A stretch of 13,813 nucleotides of DNA, from positions 1-13,813 of the forward strand of contig JALQUY010000001.1 of the NCBI GenBank assembly GCA_023260615.1. Direction: 5' to 3'. Below, one piece after another: positions 6,328-13,813 of the stretch (position 1 is its first letter; each line of letters begins with the position of its first letter). The DNA comes from Schleiferiaceae bacterium (GTDB lineage Bacteria > Bacteroidota > Bacteroidia > Flavobacteriales > Schleiferiaceae). The notes under the pieces were generated by a model. That model was not told the DNA's origin, did no database searches, and saw only the letters and a list, made by a program, of their open reading frames with translations. A program made the translations under genes and the position numbers.

Positions 6328-6903
6328 ATGTTTCACCATTTCGTAGGACGTTTAATCGAGAAATCGCCCGCGCATGCCGTTGTGGAATGCGGGGGTGTGG
6401 GGTATTACTTCCACATCTCTTTGACGACCTATGGTCAGTTGCCGGATGGGCCAGAAGTGAAGCTGCTCGCGCATGCGGTGTACCGCGAGGACGCTCAGCT
6501 GCTCTTTGGTTTTATGACCGCTGCGGAGCGCGATGTTTTCTTACTGCTACTGAGTGTGTCGGGCGTTGGAGCCAACACGGCCCGAATGATCCTCTCCGCC
6601 TTGGCCCCCGCTGAAGCGGTTCAAGCCATTGCCTCGGGCAACAGCGGCCTGTTGCAGCGCATCAAGGGCATCGGCGCCAAAACGGCCCAACGCATTGTCG
6701 TGGACCTCCGCGATAAAGTGGGCAAAGTGGATGCCGCGGCCGATGCGGGTGAGGCAGGTTCAGCTCGTGCAGAAGCGATTCAAGCGCTCACCGTATTGGG
6801 CTTTAGCCGCGCACCCGTAGAAAAAGCGGTAGCCAGCATTTTAGCCAAAGATCCGAGCGCCACAGTAGAGACGGTAGTCAAATTGGCTTTAGGACAGCTC
6901 TAA
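6328..6903 (+). CDS. ruvA: Holliday junction branch migration complex subunit RuvA
   Basis: The product has 191 aa, the usual RuvA length. RuvA tetramers bind the four-way DNA junction in the cytoplasm and load the RuvB motor for branch migration during recombination repair. The N-terminal OB-fold domain (about 1-62) starts with the typical MFHHFVGRLIEK and includes E54-D55, matching the acidic pin of RuvA. Two helix-hairpin-helix motifs follow, at about 76-85 (SVSGVGANTA) and 111-120 (RIKGIGAKTA). A flexible linker (about 132-146) leads to the small C-terminal domain III (about 147-191), which contacts RuvB. ruvB is not in this window. The stop codon overlaps the sprA ATG by one base (TAATG). 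The position directly upstream of sprA is, to my knowledge, common in flavobacteria and supports both calls. Confidence 0.97.
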   Translation: MFHHFVGRLIEKSPAHAVVECGGVGYYFHISLTTYGQLPDGPEVKLLAHAVYREDAQLLFGFMTAAERDVFLLLLSVSGVGANTARMILSALAPAEAVQAIASGNSGLLQRIKGIGAKTAQRIVVDLRDKVGKVDAAADAGEAGSARAEAIQALTVLGFSRAPVEKAVASILAKDPSATVETVVKLALGQL

Positions 6904-9900
6904 TGAGTGGTTTGAGGCGCATACTTGCCACGGCCTTCGCCGCGCTAGCCGTTTTCGGAGCGCAGGCACAGGTTCAGGACAGCAGCTCTACGTGGACGAT
7001 GCCTGGGCTGAGTGCGCCGACGAATATTCGGACCGTGGTGACCTACGATCCCGTTACGGGTTTTTATGTCCAGCAGAAGTACATCGGAACGGTTCCCATC
7101 GGCGGCCCGGTTTACTATTCTCCGTCCGAATACCAGCAGCTCGTTTTTGGCCAACAAGAGGCCCAAGGCTGGCAGTCGCGCTGGTCCCAAGGTTCGGCCT
7201 CTGACAGCCGGGAGGGAGCGAGCATTGTGCCGGACATGACCATTACCAATCCGACGATCAAGGACATCTTTGGGTCGGATGAGTTGGAAATTCGGCCGCA
7301 GGGCACGGCGGAAATCCGGTTTGGTTTGCGCTTCCAGCACATTAAAAATCCGATCGTACCCGAACGCAACCGGAAGACCCTCGCGTTTGACTTTGACCAA
7401 AAAATGCAGGTGAACGCTACCGGTAAGCTGGGCGATCGTTTGGACATGCAAATCAACTACGATACGGAGGCGACGTTTGCGTTTGAAAACAAAATGAAGT
7501 TGGATTTCAAAGGCACTGAAGACGATATCGTCAAGGCGCTGGAGATGGGCAACGTCAGCCTGCCCACGGGCGGAAGCCTCATCACGGGCGCGCAGAGCTT
7601 GTTTGGTTTGAAGGGGCAGTTCCAGTTTGGAAATACGACGGTAACGACGGTGATGGCGGAGCAACGCAGCCAAAGCCAGAACCTCAACATTCAAGGGGGT
7701 GCGACCACCCAAGAATTCTTGATTCAAGGCGATGCCTACGAGGCCAACCGCCACTTCTTTTTGGGCCATTACTTCCGCGACCACTACGAGCAGTGGGTGA
7801 GCACGTTGCCGGTCATTCAATCGCCCGTGCAGATTACGCGCTTGGAGGTTTGGGTAACCAACCGCCGTAGCACGCCCACGGAAGTGCGCAACCTTATTGC
7901 GTTCACGGATTTGGGGGAGGGGCAGAGCAAGGCCTGGCGTTCGACCGCCAATAACCGTCCGGGCGATGTCATTTTTCCAGGGGCCACGTCCGATCCACTG
8001 CCCAGCAACCGGGTAAACTTGTTGGATCCCGAGGAATTGGTGCAGCGCTTCCCGGGCGTCCGAGATGCGGCCAGCGCGGGCTCCTCCTTGACGGCTTCCG
8101 GCTACGACGCCAACGTGGAATACGCGGAACTCACCAACGCACGCAAGCTTCAGCCCAACGAATACTCCTTCCACCCGCAGCTGGGCTATATGACCTTGAA
8201 CACCGCACTCAACCAGGATGAAGTTCTTGCGGTCGCCTACCAGTACACGGCTAACGGCCGGACCTACCAAGTCGGCGAATTTTCCAACGACGGTATTGTC
8301 GCGCCCAAGTCTTTGGTATTGAAGCTGTTGAAGCACACCTTGCTCAATGTGAAGTCGCCCATTTGGGACTTGATGATGAAGAACGTGTACAGCCTGAATG
8401 CCTTCCAGCTTTCGCCCGAGGATTTCCGCTTGGAGGTGCTGTACCGAAACGACGAAACGGGCCTGCCCATTCCCTTCTTGCCCAAATCGTCGGTCAAGGA
8501 CAAGCTGCTGATTCAGGTGCTGGATTTGGACCATGTCAACAGCAACAACGACCCCTTCCCAGATGGATTGTTTGACTACATCGAGGGGGTTACAGTCTTG
8601 AGCCAAACTGGCCGGGTGATCTTGCCCGTCTTGGAGCCCTTTGGTTCGGCTTTGTCGCGCAAGCTGCCCACGCAAGAGGAAAAAAAGCGCTACGTCTTCC
8701 AGCAGCTCTACGACTCGACGCTTTTCCGCGCCCAAGAGCAAACCCAGCTCAACAAATTCGTGCTCCGTGGCCGCTACAAGTCGGCGGGAGGTTCGTTGAT
8801 CCAGCTCAACGCCTTCAACATACCGCGCGGATCGATTTCGGTCACGGCGGGCGGCAGCAAGCTGATTGAAAACCAGGACTTCACGGTGGATTACGCCTTG
8901 GGCCAAGTGCGCATCCTGAACGAAAGCCTCCTGTCCTCGGGGGTGCCTGTTCGGGTCAGCTTTGAGAACAATACGCTCTTCAACATGCAGGCAAAAACCT
9001 TTGCCGGCACGACGGTTGAACATCAGATCTCCAAGGACTGGACGGTGGGCGGCTCATTGCTGCGCTTGTCCGAACGCCCGCTCACGCAAAAAGTCAACGC
9101 GGGGGACGAGCCCATTTCCAACCGAATCTGGGGCCTCCACACGCAGTACCAAAAGAACTTGCCCGGCCTGACCCGCTTCTTGGACGGCTTGCCCTTTATT
9201 TCCACCAATGCGCCCTCCCGTGTCCAGGTCCAGGCGGAGTTTGCCCAGCTCATACCCGGTTCGCCACGCGGAATCAAGATCAACGGCGAGGCGACGACGT
9301 ATTTGGACGACTTTGAGACGAGCCAAACGACCATCGACCTCCGCGGCACCACCACGTGGACTTTGGCGTCCACCCCCGAAGGCCAGAACAAGCTCTTCCC
9401 CGAGGCCTCTTTGGCCAACGACTGGGCCTACAACGCCAACCGAGCACGCATGAGCTGGTACATCATTGACCCCAGCTTCTTTGCATCGACTTCGCAGACG
9501 CCGGAGAACATCCGAAACAACCCCGCCATCACCTCGGACCACCGCCAGCGCATGGTCCCCTTGGCGGAGGTCTTCCCCAACATTCCGCTTCAGCCGGGCA
9601 TGGCGCGCAATATTGCGATGTTCGACCTGCAATTTGATCCTACGGAACGCGGCCCCTACAACTACGATGTAAGCGGCTTCCCCGGCCTCTCCAAGGGCTT
9701 GGAAACAGACGGCAGCTTGAAGGATCCCCGTTCACGCTGGGCCGGCATCATGCGCCAGTTGACCATCAACAACTTTGAGGAGCAAAACATCGAGTTCATC
9801 CAGTTTTGGGTGATGGACCCCTTCTTGGACGATCCCAATGCGGCGGGCGGAGATCTCTATTTCCACCTCGGCAATTTGTCCGAGGACATCTTGAAGGACG

Positions 9901-12900
9901 GCCGTCAGAGCTTTGAGAATGGGCTTTCGCCGACGGGCATCCGAGTCGATGTGGATTCCAGCATTTGGGGCTATACCTCTAAGTACCAGCCCGTAGTGGA
10001 CGCCTTTGACAACGATCCCAATGCGCGCCTCTTCCAGGACGTGGGCTTGGACGGATTGCCGGATGCCGATGAGGCGGTGTGGCCTGGAGCCAATGGCCAG
10101 TCCTACCTCGCCGCCTTGGCGACGGTCTACGGAACGGGTTCGGCCATCTACCAGGCGGCCGCCAATGACCCGGCTGCGGACAACTTCAAATACTACCGCG
10201 GCCCAAGTCAAGACAGCGCGGATGCCGATATTTTGCGCCGCTACCGCTACTTCAACAACCCGGACGGCAACTCGCAAACCACCTTGATCAACGGCTTGCC
10301 CGCGACCTACACCAACTTGCCCGACAAGGAGGATGTCAACCGCGATGCCACGCTCAACAAGGCGGAGCAGTACTTCCAGTACCGCATCTCCATGCGCCCG
10401 GAAGACCTGGTCATCGGCAAGAACCACATCGCAGACATTTACGAGACCACCACGGACCTTCTGCCGGACCAAACCCGAAAGCCCGTCCGCTGGATTCAGT
10501 TCAAGATTCCCGTCTTTGATCCCGACGACCGCGTCAATGGGGCGAGTGATTTCCGCTCCATCCGCTTCATGCGTATGGTCCTGAAGGGCTGGGAGGATCC
10601 CACGGTGCTGCGCTTTGCGCGTTTGGACCTCGTTCGGGGCGAATGGCGCCGCTACCGCTTCTCGCTAGAGGAGTCCCGCGAGCTCATTCCCGTTGACGTT
10701 AGCGACGAAACCACCTTTGTGATGAACGCCGTTAACTTGGAAGAAAACGGCGGCCGCCAGCCCATTCCCTACGTGCTTCCTCCGGGCATCGAGCGCCAGG
10801 TCCTGCTCGGCAACACCTCCCTCGTGCAGCAGAACGAACAGTCACTGTCCATGAAGGCCTGTGGGTTGCGCGACGGAGATGCGCGCGCGGTCTTCAAGAA
10901 TACGACCATCGACATGCGCATGAACAAGCGTTTGCGTCTCTTTGCCCACGCGGAGGCAGGGGATGCCGCGCAGCCTTTGAACGATGGGGATGTCCACCTC
11001 TTCATTCGAATGGGCAACGATTACAGCCAGAACTACTACGAGTATGAGGTGCCCTTGAAGGTCACGCCCTACGGCAGCACGGATCCCGGCGTGATTTGGC
11101 CTTTGGAGAATGAAATTGATTTGGCCTTTGAAGCCTGGACGTCGCTGAAGTTGGAGCGCGATGCGGCCATGCGTGACAATCCCGCCATTACCAGTGGGGT
11201 GCCCTTTGAGAAGGTGTACGGGGAGGGGGTGATTCGCGTTGTGGGCGTGCCGAATTTGGGCAACGTTCGCACCATGATGCTGGGGATCCGAAACCCCAAA
11301 AAGCGCAGCTCGGCCAGCGCGGATGACGGTCTGGACAAATGTGCCGAAATCTGGGTCAACGAGCTCCGCATGACGGACTTCGACAACCGGGGCGGCATGG
11401 CGGCCCTCGCCCGCAGTACCGCCACGCTTGCCGACCTCGGCCAAGTGGCCTTGAGCACGACTTACTCGACGGTGGGATTTGGCTCGCTCGAAATGAATCC
11501 GATGGAGCGCAACAAGTTCTCCTCCGCGACCTATGATTTGCAGACCAATTTGGAACTGACCAAATTCCTGCCCTTCCAAACGCGCCTCAAGCTTCCCTTC
11601 TTCATCAACCACGCCCAAGACTGGAAGACGCCCATGTTCAATCCGCTCAACCCGGACATCGAAATGGGACGTGCCCTCAGCAACCTCCCCACGGCGGGCG
11701 AACGCGATTCGCTCCGCTCCATGGTGTCGGACTTCACCCAGCGCCGCGGTTTCAATTTCACCAACGTGCGCTTTGAGCGCGGCGGTGGCGGCGGTGGCGG
11801 CGGCCGCGGGGCAGGCCCCGGCGGCAGCTTTGGAGGCGGAGGCAAAGGCGGTGGCCCCGGTCTCCCAGGCGGTGAAGGACGCCCCGGCGAGAGCCGCATG
11901 GGCGGTGGCGGTGGGGGTGGCAAGGGCATGGGCCCGACCCCCTTTGACCTCGCCAACTGGACCGCATCCTATGCCTTTAACGAGGTCCTCAAGCGCGACG
12001 CCAACACCCTCGTGGACAACTTCCAAGAGTACAAGGGAAGCTTGGCCTACGTCTTCCAAACGACGCCCTTCAACATTCAGCCTTTCAAGAAGATCAAGAA
12101 CAAAAACCTGGGCTTGATCAAAGACTTCAACCTCAACCTGACGCCGTCCCGCGTTTCCGCGCGTGCCGAAGTCAACCGCACCCTGCAAATCATGCAGATG
12201 CGCAACGTGGACAACCCCAAGTTCCAGCTGCCGATGACTTTCAGCAAGAACTTCACGATGGACCGCAACTACAACGTGATTTGGGACTTGAGCAAGGGCT
12301 TGAAATTTGATTACACGGCCCGAATGCGCGTCCGCGTCGACGAACTCCCCGGACCCAACACCGTGGACTCCGTGAAGACCTTCCTACTTCAAGGCATTCA
12401 AGCCGGTGGGCGCCCTGTGACCTACCACCACACCATCAACACCTCGTGGAACGTGCCCATCAACAAGCTGCCCTACATGGACTTTGCCCAAGTGCAGCTG
12501 CGCTACACCGCGGACTACGACTGGAGTACCAACTCATTGTTGGCGTTGATGCAGCAAATCGACAGCCTCAACTACGGCAATACCATCGAGAATTCGGGCA
12601 AGTGGAATGCTACGGCCAACTTGAATTTTGCCACCTTCTACAACAAGTTCCCCTGGTACAAGAAATTGAAGCAGGGCGCCGGCCGCTCGCGCGGCGGCGC
12701 AGCCGCTCCGGCGCGCAGCCCCCAGGGCCGCGGCGCCTCCGCCACCAAGGACAGCAAAGAGGAGGACTCCCAAAGCGGGGTCGGCAAGCAGATTTTGATC
12801 GGTGTCGTGGATTTTGCCACGATGGTGAAGAGCATCAATGTATCCGGAAGCTTGAACACGGGTACGCTTCTGCCGGGCTTCACACCTACGCCGCAGTATT

Positions 12901-13813
12901 CGGGCTTGAATCCTGCCAAGGGCTTGGCGCCGGGCTGGGCCATGATCGCCGGCTTGCCTGTGGACATCGGTCCTTTGGCGGCTGCCAACGATTGGCTCAT
13001 CAAGAACCCCAACCAGCCCAACCGCATGATGCGTACGGTGACGCGCACGGTGAACGGTCGCGCACAGTTGGAGCCCTTGACCGATTTCCGGATTACGGTG
13101 ACGGCTAACCAGACGTTTGGCAGTCAGCAGAGCAGTACCTACCGCTACAGCACGGGCTTGGGTCGCGACAGCTTGTTCCCGCAGGGTTTCCATGCCTTTA
13201 GCCCACAGAACCAGCAGACCTTTACGACGAGCTGGTTGGCGTGGAATTCGGCCTTTGAATCCAGTGTGGCGCCGGACTACAACAGCGATGTGTACAGCAA
13301 ATTCTTGCAGAACCGCTTGGTGATTTCGGACCGTTTGGCCTCCGCGCAGGCAGCGAGCGACCCCACCTATGCCAAGGACTTCTACGACTTCCCAGATTCC
13401 TCACGCTACGGCTTTGATGGGTATTCGGTCCTTCAAACCGATGTCCTGCTGAACAGCTTCTTGTCCACGTACGGAATGGGCGATGCGACTACCTGGGCCA
13501 TCAACGACCTCGCCGGCATTGCCCCCATGCCCAACTGGACGATCAACTACACCGGTTTGATGCGCTTGAAGCCGATGCGCAAAATCTTCACGGCCTTCTC
13601 GCTGAACCACGCCTATGCCAACAACTTGACGGTGCAGGGCATCCAGACCAATATGCTGCGTTCACAGCGCTTGCAGGACGATCCCACGATGCTCTACCCG
13701 CGCAATGCCAACTTGGATATCCTTTCCGAAAATCAAGTCGGGCAGGTGTCCATGTCGGAGTCCTTCTCGCCGTTGGTGGGTGTGGATATCCGAACGCGCA
13801 CCAACACCTCCTT
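6903..13813 (+). CDS. sprA: T9SS outer-membrane translocon / gliding motility protein SprA (3' end cut off)
   Basis: The frame is open from ATG 6903 to the window end (2303 residues visible). SprA proteins are roughly 2300-2500 aa, so probably on the order of 100 residues are missing. SprA (Sov in Porphyromonas) forms the giant 36-strand outer-membrane beta-barrel through which T9SS cargo is exported, working with PorV and a plug protein. Residues 1-22 are a signal peptide (AQA then Gln). SprA hallmarks read in frame include TLAFDFDQKMQVNATGKLGD from 159, the MAEQRSQSQ segment, ERGPYNYD near 915, and IWVNELRMTDFDN near 1483. The final visible segment contains LYPRNANLDILSENQVGQVS. Two low-complexity insertions interrupt barrel sequence: a Gly-rich one (residues 1627-1677) and a Gly/Ala/Arg/Ser one (1925-1959). 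Both are in frame, so there is no frameshift. The start overlaps the ruvA stop (TAATG), suggesting translational coupling. It should export the two sorting-domain proteins encoded nearby. Confidence 0.98.
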   Translation, partial: MSGLRRILATAFAALAVFGAQAQVQDSSSTWTMPGLSAPTNIRTVVTYDPVTGFYVQQKYIGTVPIGGPVYYSPSEYQQLVFGQQEAQGWQSRWSQGSASDSREGASIVPDMTITNPTIKDIFGSDELEIRPQGTAEIRFGLRFQHIKNPIVPERNRKTLAFDFDQKMQVNATGKLGDRLDMQINYDTEATFAFENKMKLDFKGTEDDIVKALEMGNVSLPTGGSLITGAQSLFGLKGQFQFGNTTVTTVMAEQRSQSQNLNIQGGATTQEFLIQGDAYEANRHFFLGHYFRDHYEQWVSTLPVIQSPVQITRLEVWVTNRRSTPTEVRNLIAFTDLGEGQSKAWRSTANNRPGDVIFPGATSDPLPSNRVNLLDPEELVQRFPGVRDAASAGSSLTASGYDANVEYAELTNARKLQPNEYSFHPQLGYMTLNTALNQDEVLAVAYQYTANGRTYQVGEFSNDGIVAPKSLVLKLLKHTLLNVKSPIWDLMMKNVYSLNAFQLSPEDFRLEVLYRNDETGLPIPFLPKSSVKDKLLIQVLDLDHVNSNNDPFPDGLFDYIEGVTVLSQTGRVILPVLEPFGSALSRKLPTQEEKKRYVFQQLYDSTLFRAQEQTQLNKFVLRGRYKSAGGSLIQLNAFNIPRGSISVTAGGSKLIENQDFTVDYALGQVRILNESLLSSGVPVRVSFENNTLFNMQAKTFAGTTVEHQISKDWTVGGSLLRLSERPLTQKVNAGDEPISNRIWGLHTQYQKNLPGLTRFLDGLPFISTNAPSRVQVQAEFAQLIPGSPRGIKINGEATTYLDDFETSQTTIDLRGTTTWTLASTPEGQNKLFPEASLANDWAYNANRARMSWYIIDPSFFASTSQTPENIRNNPAITSDHRQRMVPLAEVFPNIPLQPGMARNIAMFDLQFDPTERGPYNYDVSGFPGLSKGLETDGSLKDPRSRWAGIMRQLTINNFEEQNIEFIQFWVMDPFLDDPNAAGGDLYFHLGNLSEDILKDGRQSFENGLSPTGIRVDVDSSIWGYTSKYQPVVDAFDNDPNARLFQDVGLDGLPDADEAVWPGANGQSYLAALATVYGTGSAIYQAAANDPAADNFKYYRGPSQDSADADILRRYRYFNNPDGNSQTTLINGLPATYTNLPDKEDVNRDATLNKAEQYFQYRISMRPEDLVIGKNHIADIYETTTDLLPDQTRKPVRWIQFKIPVFDPDDRVNGASDFRSIRFMRMVLKGWEDPTVLRFARLDLVRGEWRRYRFSLEESRELIPVDVSDETTFVMNAVNLEENGGRQPIPYVLPPGIERQVLLGNTSLVQQNEQSLSMKACGLRDGDARAVFKNTTIDMRMNKRLRLFAHAEAGDAAQPLNDGDVHLFIRMGNDYSQNYYEYEVPLKVTPYGSTDPGVIWPLENEIDLAFEAWTSLKLERDAAMRDNPAITSGVPFEKVYGEGVIRVVGVPNLGNVRTMMLGIRNPKKRSSASADDGLDKCAEIWVNELRMTDFDNRGGMAALARSTATLADLGQVALSTTYSTVGFGSLEMNPMERNKFSSATYDLQTNLELTKFLPFQTRLKLPFFINHAQDWKTPMFNPLNPDIEMGRALSNLPTAGERDSLRSMVSDFTQRRGFNFTNVRFERGGGGGGGGRGAGPGGSFGGGGKGGGPGLPGGEGRPGESRMGGGGGGGKGMGPTPFDLANWTASYAFNEVLKRDANTLVDNFQEYKGSLAYVFQTTPFNIQPFKKIKNKNLGLIKDFNLNLTPSRVSARAEVNRTLQIMQMRNVDNPKFQLPMTFSKNFTMDRNYNVIWDLSKGLKFDYTARMRVRVDELPGPNTVDSVKTFLLQGIQAGGRPVTYHHTINTSWNVPINKLPYMDFAQVQLRYTADYDWSTNSLLALMQQIDSLNYGNTIENSGKWNATANLNFATFYNKFPWYKKLKQGAGRSRGGAAAPARSPQGRGASATKDSKEEDSQSGVGKQILIGVVDFATMVKSINVSGSLNTGTLLPGFTPTPQYSGLNPAKGLAPGWAMIAGLPVDIGPLAAANDWLIKNPNQPNRMMRTVTRTVNGRAQLEPLTDFRITVTANQTFGSQQSSTYRYSTGLGRDSLFPQGFHAFSPQNQQTFTTSWLAWNSAFESSVAPDYNSDVYSKFLQNRLVISDRLASAQAASDPTYAKDFYDFPDSSRYGFDGYSVLQTDVLLNSFLSTYGMGDATTWAINDLAGIAPMPNWTINYTGLMRLKPMRKIFTAFSLNHAYANNLTVQGIQTNMLRSQRLQDDPTMLYPRNANLDILSENQVGQVSMSESFSPLVGVDIRTRTNTS
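11781..11933 (+). other. Glycine-rich low-complexity segment inside sprA
   Basis: These 51 codons (SprA residues 1627-1677) encode 33 glycines plus Pro, Arg, Lys and Ser, including runs of eight and seven glycines made of mixed GGC/GGT/GGG codons. Flanking sequence (NVRFER before, FDLANWTASYAFNE after) is normal SprA barrel. The segment is therefore an extended flexible loop between strands. Reading stays in frame across it. Confidence 0.95.
12675..12779 (+). other. Basic Gly/Ala/Ser-rich low-complexity segment inside sprA
   Basis: SprA residues 1925-1959 form a disordered-looking stretch: first rich in Gly, Ala and Arg (GAGRSRGGAAAPAR), then charged (KDSKEEDSQSG). It lies between the barrel segments FYNKFPWYKKLKQ and VGKQILIGVVDFATM. 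It is probably a flexible loop; whether it faces the periplasm or the outside cannot be read from sequence. Confidence 0.85.

Noticed and set aside
6945..9023. A 692-codon open frame on the minus strand opposite sprA
   Set aside because: It is fully antisense to a clearly real sprA frame with strong family matches. The product has no signal, domain or plausible composition, and long antisense frames are expected from the codon bias.
10842..12188. A 448-codon open frame on the minus strand opposite sprA
   Set aside because: It is antisense to conserved SprA sequence. Its Ala/Thr-rich region is just the complement of the glycine-rich codons.

Overview
The window comes from a member of the Bacteroidota, probably the Flavobacteriales or a close relative. 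The right half is a nearly complete sprA, the outer-membrane translocon gene of the type IX secretion system (T9SS), which is confined to this phylum. Two other proteins end in T9SS type A sorting domains. The genes lack Shine-Dalgarno sequences, and a Bacteroidota-type TAnnTTTG promoter element sits in the divergent intergenic region. Coding is dense.

Left half, minus strand (5443 down to 78): five exported-protein genes in a row. In transcription order they are (1) a 649-aa secreted Omp28-like thioredoxin-fold protein with a T9SS tail, (2) a 165-aa TlpA/ResA-type thioredoxin, (3) a 556-aa DUF6029-type predicted outer-membrane beta-barrel, (4) a 109-aa secreted two-cysteine protein of unknown function, and (5) a 285-aa Omp28-like lipoprotein with a CKNC motif. 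Genes 2-5 are tightly packed: a 3-bp gap, then a TAATG junction, then a GTGA junction. Gene 1 is separated from gene 2 by 61 bp containing a strong terminator-like hairpin that ends 13 nt before the tlpA start. Three of the five products carry a CxxC thioredoxin-type motif, so the group reads as an envelope thiol-redox or assembly module. Its substrate and purpose are not visible in the sequence.

The extreme left edge (1-80) is a perfect 8-bp tandem array that runs off the window. It starts at the stop codon of the last operon gene. On the mRNA strand it gives GGG runs every 8 nt, which fits a G-quadruplex pattern, and it has stop codons in all six frames.

Right half, plus strand (5590 onward): a 233-aa T9SS cargo protein, then ruvA (Holliday-junction binding subunit), then sprA. 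ruvA and sprA overlap by one base (TAATG). sprA is open from 6903 to the window end (2303 residues visible) and lacks only its C-terminus. It carries two low-complexity insertions: a 51-residue stretch with 33 glycines, and a basic/Ala/Gly/Ser-rich stretch. A 146-bp divergent region (5444-5589) separates the two halves and should hold both promoters.
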